The notes beneath the pieces were generated by a model that was given only the letters and a program-made list of their open reading frames with translations, had not been told where the DNA came from and did no database searches. A stretch of DNA of 64,000 bases from Hexactinellida sp. DTS-2022. Its lineage: Eukaryota; Porifera; Hexactinellida. The position numbers were made by a program, and so were the translations under genes. Location: positions 4,217,501-4,281,500 of the forward strand of contig JAPNXP010000013.1 of the NCBI GenBank assembly GCA_028753945.1, read 5' to 3'. Below, one piece after another: positions 32,304 through 43,782 of the stretch; position 1 is the first letter of the stretch; each line of letters opens with the position of its first letter.

Positions 32304-35300
32304 CTATATGGTACGCATAAGTAGGGAAAATTGGTTAACAGAACCTGATAGAGATTCTATCAATTCATGTTGTCGAACTTGAGAGATAGGCAAACTTCCC
32401 TCTTTTTCTGTATTACCTGGAACCGAGTCTGTCTCAGAATCAGAGAATGCATTCTCGAATGACAAATCCATTGGGGAACAATATCCAGAGTTTTGGTTGG
32501 AAGGATAAATGTTTCCCAGATGATAGTGAAATACCTCCTTATAAACTACATTCCGTACCGAAACACCACCGGAGGCAGAGTAAGTTCCTCCACAAACCAT
32601 TACTTTCAAGCCGCGAGGATTCTGTACTCTGCTGAGAGCAACATATAATTGTCCATGACTAAATATAGCCTCCGGAGTAGGTACAAATATACCAACTGAA
32701 TTAAGACTCTGGCCCTGACCTTTGTTAATAGTGATACAAAATGCAGGACGAATTGGGAATTGTTTTCGCCTGAGAACAAACGGGAAGTCTGTCTCAGAAG
32801 GTATCATCACTATGCGAGGTATGAACACTCGTTTACCACGATGTGTGCCAGTTGCAATTTCAGCATCAATAACATGGCTTGACATTTCAATAATTGTTAA
32901 GCGAGAGCCATCACACATCCCTTGAGTGGGATCTAGACTACGCAAAAGTATTACTGAGGCGTATTTCTTAAGGTAGAGGCGATGCGGAGGTAAGCTAGCA
33001 AGCGTAAGGGAATTTAAAAACTCAGTTGGATACATGGCAGCCTGATTAGAATCTACAGAATCCGCACTCAATAATACTTTAGCCTCACCGGGTATTTGGT
33101 TCATTACAAACTCATTAATTTGATCTGTTGTGTCGTTCTTAGGACACATAATTATGCGGGAAGTGATATAATCACGATTTTGATAATTTTCCTTAATATC
33201 AGAGTAGATAGTTGTGGCCAAATCTGCGAAAGTTTCACCACGTACTATAAATTTCTCATTTATATGAACCATATTATCTTCGTTTTGAGGTTCAGTACCA
33301 TCACCTACTCTTAGCAAAAAATCTGAGAATTCGCTCACTTCAACAGAATCCTGAGAAGATAATCGCTGAAGACGCTTCATAACTTTAACACAACGCCAAA
33401 GTGGTGATCTATTTATACAGGCAGATACAACTTCTGATCTACTTCCGTGCCTAATTACTGGTAGAATTTGACGAAAGTCACCTCCAAATACGATAACCTT
33501 TCCACCAAAAGGTTGGTCACACGAACAAAGGTCTCTCAAACTCCGATCTATACACTCAGCAGCATGCCTATGTATCATTGGGGCTTCATCCCATACTAAT
33601 AACTTGGCAGATTGTATTAGTTTAGCTAAGGCGCTCTGTTTAGAAATGTTACACAAGGATAACTCATTCACAGGAATTGGAATCTTTAGCCTGGAATGAA
33701 CAGTCCTCCCCGCCTTGCAGCAGGAGAGCTGCTATCCCAGAAGAAGCCATGGCTAGTGCGATCTGACCCTGTGATCGGACTTTAGCTAATATTGTGTTGT
33801 AAAGAAAGGTTTTGCCAGTACCTCCGGGTCCATCAATAAAAAATGCTCTCTGGGCAATAATTGGATCATTGATTGCCTCCATTATGCATTCAAATATGTC
33901 AGTTTGATCAGGGTTAAGCCCCCGGATATTTTCCTCAGCAACAGTTAATTGTTCAGTGACATTATAATCCATTTCAAATCGAATGATGCTAGGTTGATCA
34001 TAGGGACTCTTGGCAAGAGACGGAAGTGGCATTCCAGGAAAATCTGATAGTGATTTACCCTGTTGTTCTAGTCGATACTGAATATCTATTAATGCCTTGT
34101 TAGTCAAGTGCTCGTTCAATTCGAGATTGGGAGCTAATACTCTAGCTTTAAATAAATAGTCCTCAGACAGGGAGACTTTATGCTTATTCCACAAAGCTAG
34201 TGGTTCAGATGGCTCGTTGAACAAAAGAATAGTCACAAACAGCTGACGTAGCTGTGTTGGTACTTCACTTATGGCAGCTGCTGTTAAGCAGTCATCAGAT
34301 TCCTGATCATCCTCCAACAGGCCTCGTCTACGGGCTGCTTCCTTAAAGGTATCACACACGGTGCCATCAGGGAGAGTGCGGATATCTTGAAAACTGGTAC
34401 AGCCCGTGACATGATTGAGAAGCATTCTTAAGGAATAACGGTCACCGTCACCTGGATGAGCTGAATAGACACGGCCTATCACAGTGCCATGTCCTTTGAT
34501 CCTCTCCTTCCATTCACGATCAGTCTTATCCCACACAAATTTATCGGGGAAATTTGTGTAAGTTAGATCCCTTGCACTCGCAAATTTTTGATTAGCAACA
34601 AACCGTCCAGTGAGGGTAGTGTGTTTCTGCCTACTGAGGACATCTTCTATAGAAGCACTTTCAGCAAACACTACAGGCTGCTGATCTTCCAGGTGCAAAG
34701 CTAGTCTCATCACATGTGGAAAATTTGCGTGGAGATCAAATGCAAAGAGACGATAGCAAGCTTCAGTAGCAGACACGTATCGAGCTTCTAGATAGTTTAC
34801 AATTTCATCTACGTTCTTAGTCTTACTACTTTCACTACTGTCGGCAGTATGGAACTCTACAATGGCTCTATCATGACCCTTGTACACGTATTTGTATAGA
34901 TATTTAACTGCACTAACTGTACTGCAAATCTCAACATTAATATGTGCATTGTATTTCAGAAGTAAATAAGGATTGTATGGAACAACCGAGCGATTGTCTA
35001 ATTCAACACCATTTACTTGTACAGTTCGTTTGTTATCACGACGTTGGTATATAGGATAGCTATCGTTGCCTGTTGTAGTACATTCAGCAAAAGCTTTTGG
35101 ATATTTTTTCGTGCATTTACCATCACGCATGCAAGGAGCGTTTCTCCTTATAGAGCCACACGGACTATGCATCATACAACGTTTAACAATATCGTGAAGC
35201 CTGGGATTACGGATTGGGTCGGGAATTTCCGCACATACAATTTTGTCATAATCTGATGGTTCTCTAGGTTTATCGCTCTGACATAAAATTACCAAAATGT

Positions 35301-36553
35301 GTGCATGGGGGAGGCCCCGTTTTTGGAATTCTATTGTATAAAATGCGCCAACGGTTTACCTAATACGTGTTTGTTACAGATATCATTAAGTAATTCTTTC
35401 AATTTCATCTTAAACACTCTAACAATTAAATCAGGACGATCGGTCGCTTTTTGGTTTCCTATAAGAGCAGAGGATATCTCCTCCCATTTAGGATTGCATG
35501 TAAATGTAATGAATAAGTTTGGCTTACCATATTTTTCCTGACTATAGACATACTGTCCTGGTATAACTCAAATATTTGTCGAGGACTACCTGTGAAGGAA
35601 GAAGGCAATATCACTTTATATCCCAAATCTCTAGGATTAGAATCGCCAGCAGAAATAGCATCAGCAAGGCCACTGTATAGATCTACTCTAATCTTTTGCT
35701 GATTGCACTTAATATAGTTCAGTCGCTGTTGCTCCACTTTAGCAAACATATCCACCAAGCAGTGGCGGACACTTTGCTAATTATTGGGGGCGCTCTGACC
35801 TAATTATCCTAGTTTGTTATTGTAATATTAATTAAATTATATATCACCTTCTCTAATGAATACACAATTTCGTTGAATATATTGGGGGCGCTTGAGCGCC
35901 CCTAGCGCCCCCTAGTGTGCCCCACTGCCACCAAGTACTGATGAAATAGTCTGCCAAACATGTGTAGATAGCTCAAATCACTTCTCACCATCAGACGGGA
36001 AGAGTAATATTCCAATGCAGTCACATCTCCTTCCCTCTGCTGTGAGGGATTTTCAGATGCCAGCCATTATCTCCTGAGGGGAACAAAAGTACATAATGCA
36101 AAGAATCATACGCGCAATTACACTCGGTTATACGCTGTAAACCCCCTGTACGTGCATGTCAAGACGGCTAGCTCGATCATCTGCACTCTGATTGTCAAAG
36201 TGGGATAATTGGTATTCTAGTTGTTGACCGAGACGGGTAGCTCGTTCTTCACCACTCTGATTGTCACGATAAGATAATTGGAATTCTTGTTGTTGACCGA
36301 GACGGATAGCTCGTTCTTCATCACTCTGTTTGTCACGGTAAGATAATTTGAATTCTTGTTGTTGACCGAGACGGGTAGCTCGTTCTCCATCACTCTGTTT
36401 TACATAATATGCCAGTTGATACTTTTTTTGCTTCTCAAGCCTGGCTTGTTTAGCTTCTATTGTTTCATTAATTCTCAAAATTTCCATTCTCAATGCATCG
36501 TTTTTAGTAAAACGTGATTTGCATTGAGGACCGCGTTTTATCATTCGGGGCAT
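32304..36553 (-). pseudogene. Helitron Rep-helicase, frameshifted
   Basis: Start MPRMIKRG at 36553, then four or so about 20-residue repeats (RLGQQQEFQLSYRDNQS type). Next YDSLHYVLLFPSG, an IRVDLYSGL/ILPSSFTGSPRQ block and KYGKPNLFITF. The HUH nuclease motif is LPHAHIL (near 35310) and the tyrosine motif AVKYLYKYVYKG. The helicase follows: GPGGTGKTFLY (Walker A), LVWDEAPM (Walker B), FGGDFRQILPV, and ITINKGQGQSL...GQLYVALSR near the C-terminus. Frameshifts lie near 36040, 35540, 35345 and 33710, and a hAT MITE sits at 35760-35927. Rep nicks and re-joins single strands; the helicase unwinds the donor. All catalytic motifs survive but not in one frame. Confidence 0.95.
35760..35927. mobile_element. 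hAT-type MITE (168 bp) inside the Helitron Rep gene
   Basis: Ends CAGTGGCGGACAC and GTGTGCCCCACTG are inverted. The exact 8-bp direct repeat CCACCAAG lies on both sides (35752-35759 and 35928-35935). Removing it restores the coding run LFHQY-VDMFAK. Confidence 0.93.
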
Positions 36554-36599
36554 TATGAAGCTTGTTCAAGTTTTTGATAGAGTTTTTTGATAGAGTTTG

Positions 36600-37259
36600 A
36601 TAGAGTTGGACTATTTATACGATTAATAATAGTAAAGTGTAGGGTAATATTCATTGGTCAAATGTATTGACCCAGAATTATTTGTGTTTATTTTTTCAGC
36701 CAATTAAATTGCAGTCTCAGTTAGGCTCTCTATAATGCATACTTAACAGCTGATAGTTTTGTCACCTTTTGAGAGGGAAGATATTAATATTTTTCTTAGA
36801 TATTAGAACATGTTCCTAGAAACAATATTTCCCACCCCCCTGCCAAATTTCAAGTCCGTAGCTCTTACCAGTTCCTCTATCAATTCTGAACAAACAAACA
36901 AACAAACAAACAAACAAACAAACAAACAAACAAACAAAAAAAACAAATCATTGTGATTTAATATATACTGCGAGTATTTAATTTCTGTTAGCGTAATTAC
37001 TCGCAGTGAGACTGTATGGCAGGGATCTGGAAGTTTGCGCAGCTGTTTCAAAGTTGAGAGAGGTTTTTTCATGCTCGCGCGGCCACAGGGGAGAAAGGGC
37101 TTCTTGTGAATTTTCTTTTGGTTCGATAAATTCTTCTTCCTCTTCCACTCGATTAGTTGACGAGATTTTTCCTTCTTGTCAATTGAATAATTATTCTTGA
37201 ATCAATCGATTCGTGACATTTCAGATATAAAATCTTGTAAAACTCAAGCCTATTAATTA
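36600..37259. other. Repeat-rich spacer with (CAAA)n microsatellite
   Basis: AACAAACAAACAAACAAACA runs from about 36888 to 36945. The stretch around 36780-36965 (TTTTTCTTAGATATT... TCTTACCAGTT...AATCA.TGTGATTTAAT) resembles 28590-28730, marking another dispersed repeat. No gene is supported. Confidence 0.6.
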
Positions 37260-37442
37260 AGAGATATCTTATATGTTGACCGTCTAGAAATAGACCAGGT
37301 TTTATTCCCTATACATTAGTATTACCCATAAAAAGCAGGGCAAGTGGTCTACAGAATTTATGGACGGTCTACAAATTTTTGGCTTATTTGTATGGGCTTT
37401 TATAGACCGTCTATTTCTAGACGGTCTACATATAAGGATGCT
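37260..37442. mobile_element. Palindromic MITE (TAGACCGTCTA family), copy 2
   Basis: Reverse complement of 25785-25968 with only a few changes, including flanking bases. Lies downstream of the hAT transposase remnant. Confidence 0.8.
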
Positions 37443-37529
37443 CATTAATTAATATAATGTATTTATATATTAAGGCACTATTCTACTTGTAATACACTAA
37501 AGACTAAACAGACGCCTACATAATTCATG

Positions 37530-39952
37530 CTAGCAAAATTCTCTTATTCAATTTTCCAAATTCAGTGACAACATCATCTAAAGATAATTGACTTGTCAGC
37601 TCTTTTTCAATAGTAAGAATGGCTAGATCTGTGAGCCTTTGTTTAGTCTTGTCGTCCTTAAGTAAGTCTTGATACGTTTGAGTGCTGAAAATGACCCCTC
37701 ACATTCCGCTGTGCTGATTGAAATCGTTAGGGAAATTTGGATGGCATTTAACAAAGTTGGGAATGCATCCCTTAATGGTTTGAGTTTAAGAAATAAATCA
37801 TTTATACCATCTATCTCTGCATTTCCTAGAGTACGCTTTGCTAGTATTGATTCCATACATAGCAATTCGCATTCAAGATTGTAATTAAGTGCTAAAGGTT
37901 TCATATGAACCGGATCCAAAAAGTACACTGATTGCGCATTAAATGAGTGTATTGCCCTCATGATATCAATGTTGCCGCTACTAAAACGGCGATTTAACTC
38001 TGTCAGAAAAGCATCCAATACAGGAAAATAGAGATTGAGTTTATATTGCTGATTGTTTGAAAGGGGTTCCCTTCTTCCAGTAGGTGCATCTATATTGCTA
38101 TCTTTCAAGTGTTGGGGAAAGTGTCTTTGTCTCGGTGGTCTATAGTTAGTGTTATCAATATGATTAGATCTGGCTATGTTCTCAGTATAGTTGAATATTT
38201 TATCCCATTCTTCATCGGCACGAAAATATTCAAGTGTTGACACTGTTGATGAAACTAAATCAGCTGCACTATCTAAATTGACTTTAGGATTTTGCAGGCA
38301 GTCTGACAAACTCTTAGTACAGGTCAAAATCCTATCAAACAAGATGAGTAAGAGAAGAAACTTGAAACTCTTTATCTGTAGAAGAAGGCCTGTTGCCTTA
38401 ACAGCTTTTGCTCGATTAATTTCCTCAGAAACTTATTCCAAAGTAGCATTCAACGAATCGTAAGTGTAGCAAATTGCACTAACAGCAGCTTGTCTGCAAG
38501 ACCATCTTGTATCTGAAAGTTTTGGTAGCTGACAAACTTGTTTTTCTGGGTGAAGCTCTTTTTGCTTTGCTACGAAGATAACATTTGCTTTAGAGGTAGA
38601 AATTAAAACATAGGTAGCCTCAAGCAATATGAAAAAATCCCAAGCGAGTTGAATTTTCTTTGCTGAATCAACTAGAACCAAGTTAAGTTTGTGTGCATAG
38701 CAATGTATATACATTGCACTAGGATATATCTCTTTGATTCGCTGCTGACACCATGACAGTTTCCACTCATGACTGCAGCTCCATCATATGCTTGAGATAC
38801 GAATCATACGATACATGCAGGATTCAATCCATGTTTATTGAGAGTTGAGATCAAGTAAGTTGTCAAACTCTCAGCATTTAGACTTGTTGCCTCAACAAAT
38901 GTAAGAAATCTCTCGTGAATTATTGCCTCTTCATCAACGTACCTAACAATGATAGCCAGTTGCTCCTTCTTGCTTTCATCTTTTGATTCGTCTGCAAGTA
39001 GAGAAAAGTAGTTCGCTTTTCGTACATTATCACAAATTTGTTTTCTAACCATGTTACCCATGATATTCAATAATGAATTCTGAACTTCTGGTGAACGATA
39101 AGTTGCATTTTGTGGGCCTTGTTCGAATCTATGTTGGATAATTGGGTCATGTTTGCCAATAACTTGCAATATTTCAATAAAATTTCCCTTGTTTAGTGAA
39201 TTTTCGGATTCATTATGTCCTCGAAAAGAAATTTCAAGACGACTGCACAAAAGTATTGCTTCCGATACACTCTTAATATAATGCCGGTTCAGGCGGATCT
39301 GCTCACTTCTTGCCGACTTGATAGATTTCACAACAGATGTACCTAACTCTTCATTCTGCTTATATTCATGCCACAAAGTCATTGCGTTGATGTGTGTAAG
39401 GCATTTTGCATGACAGGAGATAATACCTTCTTTGCCTGTTGCATGCTTCCAGTCTCTAAATCCCGCAATAGTAAACTTTTCCTCAGTTCTACCACTCAAA
39501 GTATTAAAAAAGCGACATGGGTAACAAAAAGCAGCGTCTCTTTCTACTGAGTATTCCAACCAACGATATTTAATTAACCATTCTGGATTGAATGATCTTC
39601 TCTTAGTTCCCACTAATGTTAAGGGAAAACTACAAGTATACAGATTGGGCTGAACAGGCTTATCATTAAGACCTTGAGCAATATCTAACGGTGACTGTAG
39701 ATTAGCATTGTGAATAACAACTGAAATTGAAACTTGCGTAAGTGTACTGCTGAGGAGCGTTGTTCCCGCAATTTCACCAGAACTAACAGAGTTTGTAGTA
39801 TCCAATGATAGTTTAAGTAAGGGGTCACAGTCTTGTATTTGCTGATGTTCATTGATAGTATCATTATCATCTTCAGAATCCTGCCTCATTCTCTTGAAAG
39901 TATCAAACAAAGTTAATTGAGAACTGTTCGTAGGGTTAGATCTTCGAGACAT
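37530..39952 (-). pseudogene. hAT-superfamily transposase (TTF zinc finger / DUF4371 type), broken
   Basis: Start MSRRSNPT at 39952. About residues 115-180 form a TTF-type zinc finger (EWLIKYRWLEYS...CYPCRFF...). The region after residue 200 resembles DUF4371 (FRGHNES...RYRSPE-like blocks, FSLLADESKD). After breaks near 38806 the frame resumes with QAYDGAA, YIHCYAHKLNLVLVD and LSDTRWSCR, meets an in-frame TAA at 38433-38435, and ends with the hAT C-terminal dimerisation domain (STAECEGSFSALKRIKTYLRTT). At least one frameshift and one nonsense codon. Terminal inverted repeats were not found. It could be an in-trans source family for the many hAT MITEs here, though the ends could not be compared. 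Confidence 0.93.
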
Positions 39953-40785
39953 AGGTGGATGATAATAAATATCTATAATCTATAATAGATAACCAATGAA
40001 CAAATAAGAAATTGATTAATTAATTGAATAATTCAGAATAGTGGTTGGATTTTTGAATAACCGTGTTTATCCAAAAATGATTTGAATAATATTATTCAAA
40101 TCATTTTTGCTTAACACGTATATAAATTGTGACAGTTAACACGTATATGAAATCATTCGAATCTAGTTTTGCTGATTATATAATCAATAGAAATTTTCTG
40201 TAGTTTAAGGTGACATGACTTTGTTTGGATAAATTTCCCTTAAAGCAACAAGAAAGAGATATTTATGGAATTTAGAAAGTTTAAGTACTTCTGTAGCCAT
40301 CATATAATAGTTTGTTGTTAATGCACGATGTGGTAATTTTTCTCTAATTGTTCTATATTTATTTTACACAGGGCAACAAATCTGTTACCACCTTCTAGGC
40401 AATTAAACAAAATTTACTTGCATATAACAAGAACACTCCCTTATTATGAGAGCTTACTAAAGTCATAGTTGCCAACCTGGTGTCTCACTAAGCCGTGAGA
40501 TTTCTTCTTAAAAGGCGTGAGATTTGGAATTTCTGCATCAAAATGTACTGATGAGTAGTAAAATGTCGTGAGATTGGATTTGCGAAAAACCATGAGTCTA
40601 CCAGCTAACCCGTAAGAGGTGGCATTTCTGTAAAGTAATAAACATAAATTTGAAGCAAAATATAGTAAATGTAAAAAACAACAAGTACAAGTTCATTTAT
40701 CGAAGCTGGGGTATAATGGAGGGGAACCACCCTCAAATGTAGCTGAGGCTTCATGAAGTCATCCCAAAGTACTGGAAAATTTGAT
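39953..40785. other. No gene; degenerate MITE
   Basis: A+T-rich. About 40455-40600 holds a degraded element with AGTTGCCAACC and repeated CCGTGAGATTT/CGTGAGATTGG stretches. Nothing else is recognised. Confidence 0.4.
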
Positions 40786-40948
40786 AGATTTTGGGAAGTC
40801 ACCCCCAAACTTGGGGGGGTCCCCCCCAAATGAATTTGATAATTCGCAGACTTGGGGGGACCCCCCCAAATATATTTGAAAATTAGCAGATTTGGGGGGT
40901 CCCTCCCAAATTGGGGGTACCCCCCAAATGAAACCCTACAATGGTGAC
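40786..40948. repeat. G-run/C-run palindromic repeat, copy 2
   Basis: TTGGGGGGGTCCCCCCCAAA-type palindromes ending AATGAAACCCTACA; the inverted counterpart of 2862-3065. Confidence 0.8.
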
Positions 40949-41073
40949 ATTATTTCGAGCAAATAGTTCCTCAAAAATATGCGTATGTACATTACAAATC
41001 TTTATAAAAAAACAATTGGATAAGTAGAAGCACCCTGGATTACTTATTTCGAAGAATTATTTAATTGCAAATA

Positions 41074-41236
41074 CAGTGGATGCCGGTTATAAGCACATCG
41101 TCGGGAACTGCACTTAATGTGCTTATAACCGGCATGTTCTTATAACCGACATAAATTATATAGGATATATGGCAACCGTTTTCTAACATAGTGTTCTAAT
41201 AACCGGTGTGCTTATATCCAACATCTACAGTATTTA
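41074..41236. mobile_element. pogo-like MITE
   Basis: Ends TACAGTGGATGCCGGTTATA and (inverted) TACTGTAGATGTTGGATATA, with repeated GCTTATAACCGGCAT inside. Confidence 0.65.
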
Positions 41237-41339
41237 GTTGACTATACTAACCATTCCTGATCCAGAAATTTGAGTGAGTGCCATTGCCTCATGTATAGAA
41301 TGCTATGGGTATATTTAATGGGTACTACATATACTATAT

Positions 41340-41945
41340 CATGCTTAGTTGTTGTTGTTGTTGTTGTTGTTTAGAATAATAGGCAAACAAATATTGAAAA
41401 TTCAAAATCAACCTAGAAGTTAGCTTTCAAGGGGTTTTATCATTATTGGTAAACTAGTTAAAACCAGGGCTTTTCACGAGTCACTTGATTGACTCGATGA
41501 CTCGATGACTCGCGAGTCACCAAGAGTTATCTAGTCAGGATTCGCGAGCCATCGAGTTCAGGAATCGCGAATTATTGATGTGTACATATTGTAAGATTAA
41601 GCAATTGGAAATTGAGTATTACCTGAATCATCTTTTACTAATCTGATTATATTCAGAATTTGAAAAACCCAATGAATCTCAAAAGATATTATTTGAATGA
41701 CTTGATGACTCGCGAGTCACTACGAGTCATCGAGTCGGACTCGGTGACTCGAGTCACCGAATTTTGTCACGAGTCAATTGACTCGGTGACTCGAGTCACA
41801 TAACTCGGTGACTCATGAAAAGCCCTGGTTAAAACTATTGAAATGGTAGAAAGGGTGAGAAGTAAAGCCGCATACCGGCCATTAACTTGGGTGCGTAGCA
41901 CCGATCTGTCGCACCGCGATCGAGACCGAAGGGATCGTAATAATT
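41340..41945. repeat. Second copy of the minisatellite-type dispersed repeat
   Basis: A (TTG)n run, AACCTAGAAGTTAGCTTTCA, then AACTATTGAAATGGTAGAAA and the GC-rich GTGCGTAGCACCGATCTGTC tail, as at 27240-27645 but with one unit instead of nine. It is split by a hAT MITE. Confidence 0.8.
41465..41827. mobile_element. hAT-type MITE (363 bp) rich in GACTCG repeats
   Basis: Ends CAGGGCTTTTCACGAGTCA and TGACTCATGAAAAGCCCTG are inverted. The exact 8-bp direct repeat GTTAAAAC flanks it (41457-41464 and 41828-41835). The interior has dense GACTCGATGACTCG repeats in both orientations. Confidence 0.93.
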
Positions 41946-42144
41946 AAATATGATAGGGATCATAGGGTTAATTAAGATATCAGAACTTATACAAGACTGG
42001 TTGTGTTTGCAAATAGCAGTGACACTAATTGAAGGAACGATCTATGATTAAAGCAAATTCGCTATTAGACCTCATAAAAATAAGTCACTCCAATATCTGT
42101 TGTTGGCTCCTCAAAATCTATACAGATCTATCATAGTGACCATA

Positions 42145-42737
42145 CAGTCCAACCCATAGGCGGCGGAAGCACTGCGAGCACTGCGAGCATGCTCGCACCT
42201 ATATTTTCTCAGAAAATTTGGGCCTAATTATTTTTAAGGGCATCAACTGCATTTATAACACCAGTGATCAGAATATTCAGATATTCTATTTGGGTTTAAT
42301 AGATACAGTAGACTCCGCTTAATAGAGCAACTGGTTAATCGGATCAACCTGACTAATCGGGTCACTTGGCTAGAAACAGAAACATTTAAATAGCGTTAAA
42401 TTACTCCGGTTAATCGGGCCAACACCTTTATTCGCTTAATCGGCTCAAAATGGCCTGGTCCCGACTCCCGATGTGACCCTATTAAGCGGGGTAAACTGTA
42501 AAATCTGTAATTATGTACTATATTAATAGTCACTTAGTCAGCTATTATTTGGGACAATTTTTTGTTTTTTGGGCCTAAATGAGGAGTGCTCGCACCTACA
42601 TCTAAATGCTTCCGCCGCCACTGGTCCAACCTCGATTATCCGAATCTGGATCGTCTCAAGTTATTCCATAATTAGTTCGCCTTATATTATCCGAATATGT
42701 TAGATTGGACCAAACAAGTTCGGATAATCGAGGTTGT
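42145..42737. mobile_element. Tigger-like MITE split by the hAT MITE
   Basis: Left end CAGTCCAACC (42145-42154) continues after the hAT insertion as TCGATTATCCGAATC. Right end TTCGGATAATCGAGGTTGTG is its inverted copy. Without the insert it is about 115 bp. Confidence 0.75.
42155..42623. mobile_element. hAT-type MITE (469 bp) with a nested pogo-like MITE
   Basis: Ends CATAGGCGGCGGAAGCA and TGCTTCCGCCGCCACTG are inverted. The exact 8-bp direct repeat GTCCAACC flanks it (42147-42154 and 42624-42631). At 42303-42500 lies ACAGTAGACTCCGCTTAATA...ATTAAGCGGGGTAAACTGTA, a pogo-like MITE inserted inside. Confidence 0.92.
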
Positions 42738-43008
42738 GTTATGAGAACATATCCCAGAGCCTTCAGGAGTACTGTCCCTGGGAAGGCAGTAGGCGACATT
42801 AAGGGGCAGCCTGTTAGGAAGCAGGCCCGACAGTACGGCTGGTAATAACCTTGGTAGGACGCATGGAAGGTGGTCGAGGGTTACCCTCCTGATGAGTCCC
42901 CTAGAATGGGACGAAACCACTGCTCATGACATCCCCATGGGTTAAGATCAGCCTTACGGCTAGTCTTCATACTAGGTCGTGGCCTTAGCTCATAACATTC
43001 GCACTGTA
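42738..43008 (+). repeat. Hammerhead-bearing short repeat (retrozyme-like), single unit
   Basis: About 270 bp from GTTATGAGAACAT to TTAGCTCATAACA, GC-richer than its surroundings. It holds a hammerhead at 42870-42920. Its 3' part (GGCTAGTCTTCATACT) matches the unit at 43320-44004 on the other strand, so both belong to one family. Confidence 0.75.
42870..42920 (+). ncRNA. Hammerhead ribozyme, copy 2
   Basis: Stem III GTGG (42870-42873) and CCAC (42917-42920); cleavage predicted after C42875 (GUC). Stem I GAGGG/CCCTC with a 3-base loop; CTGATGA 42889-42895; stem II GTCCC/GGGAC with a 7-base loop; GAAA 42913-42916. All helices are fully paired. Confidence 0.88.
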
Positions 43009-43397
43009 CCTGGAACTTAAACTAGATTTCTTCTTAGCATTCACTACAGCAGACAGATTCTATCAGGAGCTGGGATTCTCAACAATAACCGAAACATCTT
43101 ATTCAATAACTAATTAGAGGCTGGGCAGTTATAGTATGTAGAATCTACTATCGCAGTATGATGAGATGACCAATTTAATTGTCCCTGTTTGCGTCTCTTC
43201 CGAAAGATGAATAGTGACGATAGACTCAACAACGTCTCATAGGCAGGATTATGTTCCTTCATTAATATAGTAATTATATGCGCATAATCTCCACGGTGAT
43301 CATGACTATGAGTCTATTGTTATGAGATGAGGCTACGGCTCAGTATGAAGACTAGCCGCTATCTCGGCCGACCTCATCCCATAGGGAAGTTATGTGT

Positions 43398-43448
43398 GTG
43401 GTTTCGTCCCATTGCAGGGACTCATCAGGAGGGTAACCCTCGACCTAC
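43398..43448 (-). ncRNA. Hammerhead ribozyme, copy 3
   Basis: Minus-strand core: CTGATGA (43422-43428), stem II GTCCC/GGGAC with loop TGCAAT, GAAA (43402-43405), stem I GAGGG/CCCTC, cleavage GUC at 43442/43441. Stem III is short (two G-C pairs plus U-A), as in minimal retrotransposon hammerheads, which may act best as dimers. Confidence 0.78.
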
Positions 43449-43782
43449 TTATTGCACCTCGCACCAGGTACCTTTACGCATACCAGTTACCAGTCCGTAC
43501 TGCCGGCCTGTGAATACATCACTAACTCACACTACGTGAGTCTGCCCGTACTGCCAACCTACCCAGGGCTCCTCAACCCCAAGTACTCCCGAGGACTCCA
43601 GGTAATGTCTATAACATCAACCCCCTTGTTAGTCCTCCACACAACCTAGGTCCGACTCTTCGCTACGAGCCCTGCACGACCTAGGTGTCAACTAGTCAAC
43701 TCAACCAACCGGACCTCAGAGCCCTACGCTCGCGAGCCAGTTGACTAGTTGACCATAACATAATTTGTGAGAAGCTATCCGT

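Larger units (their letters stand above)
31640..36600 (-). mobile_element. Helitron-type rolling-circle transposon, decayed
   Basis: Minus-strand order: N-terminal repeat region, Rep (HUH) nuclease, PIF1-like helicase, OTU protease. The 3' side ends near a hairpin candidate at about 31645-31674 (GGAGTA...TACTCC around GCATGCCGAAGC). I could not define TC/CTRR termini, and OTU carriage is more typical of Helentron/Helitron2-like groups, whose ends differ. At least four frameshifts and an inserted hAT MITE (35760-35927) show it is inactive. Confidence 0.85.

Noticed and set aside
36803-37072. Minus-strand frame through the (CAAA)n run
   Set aside because: Encodes a simple-repeat peptide from a microsatellite.
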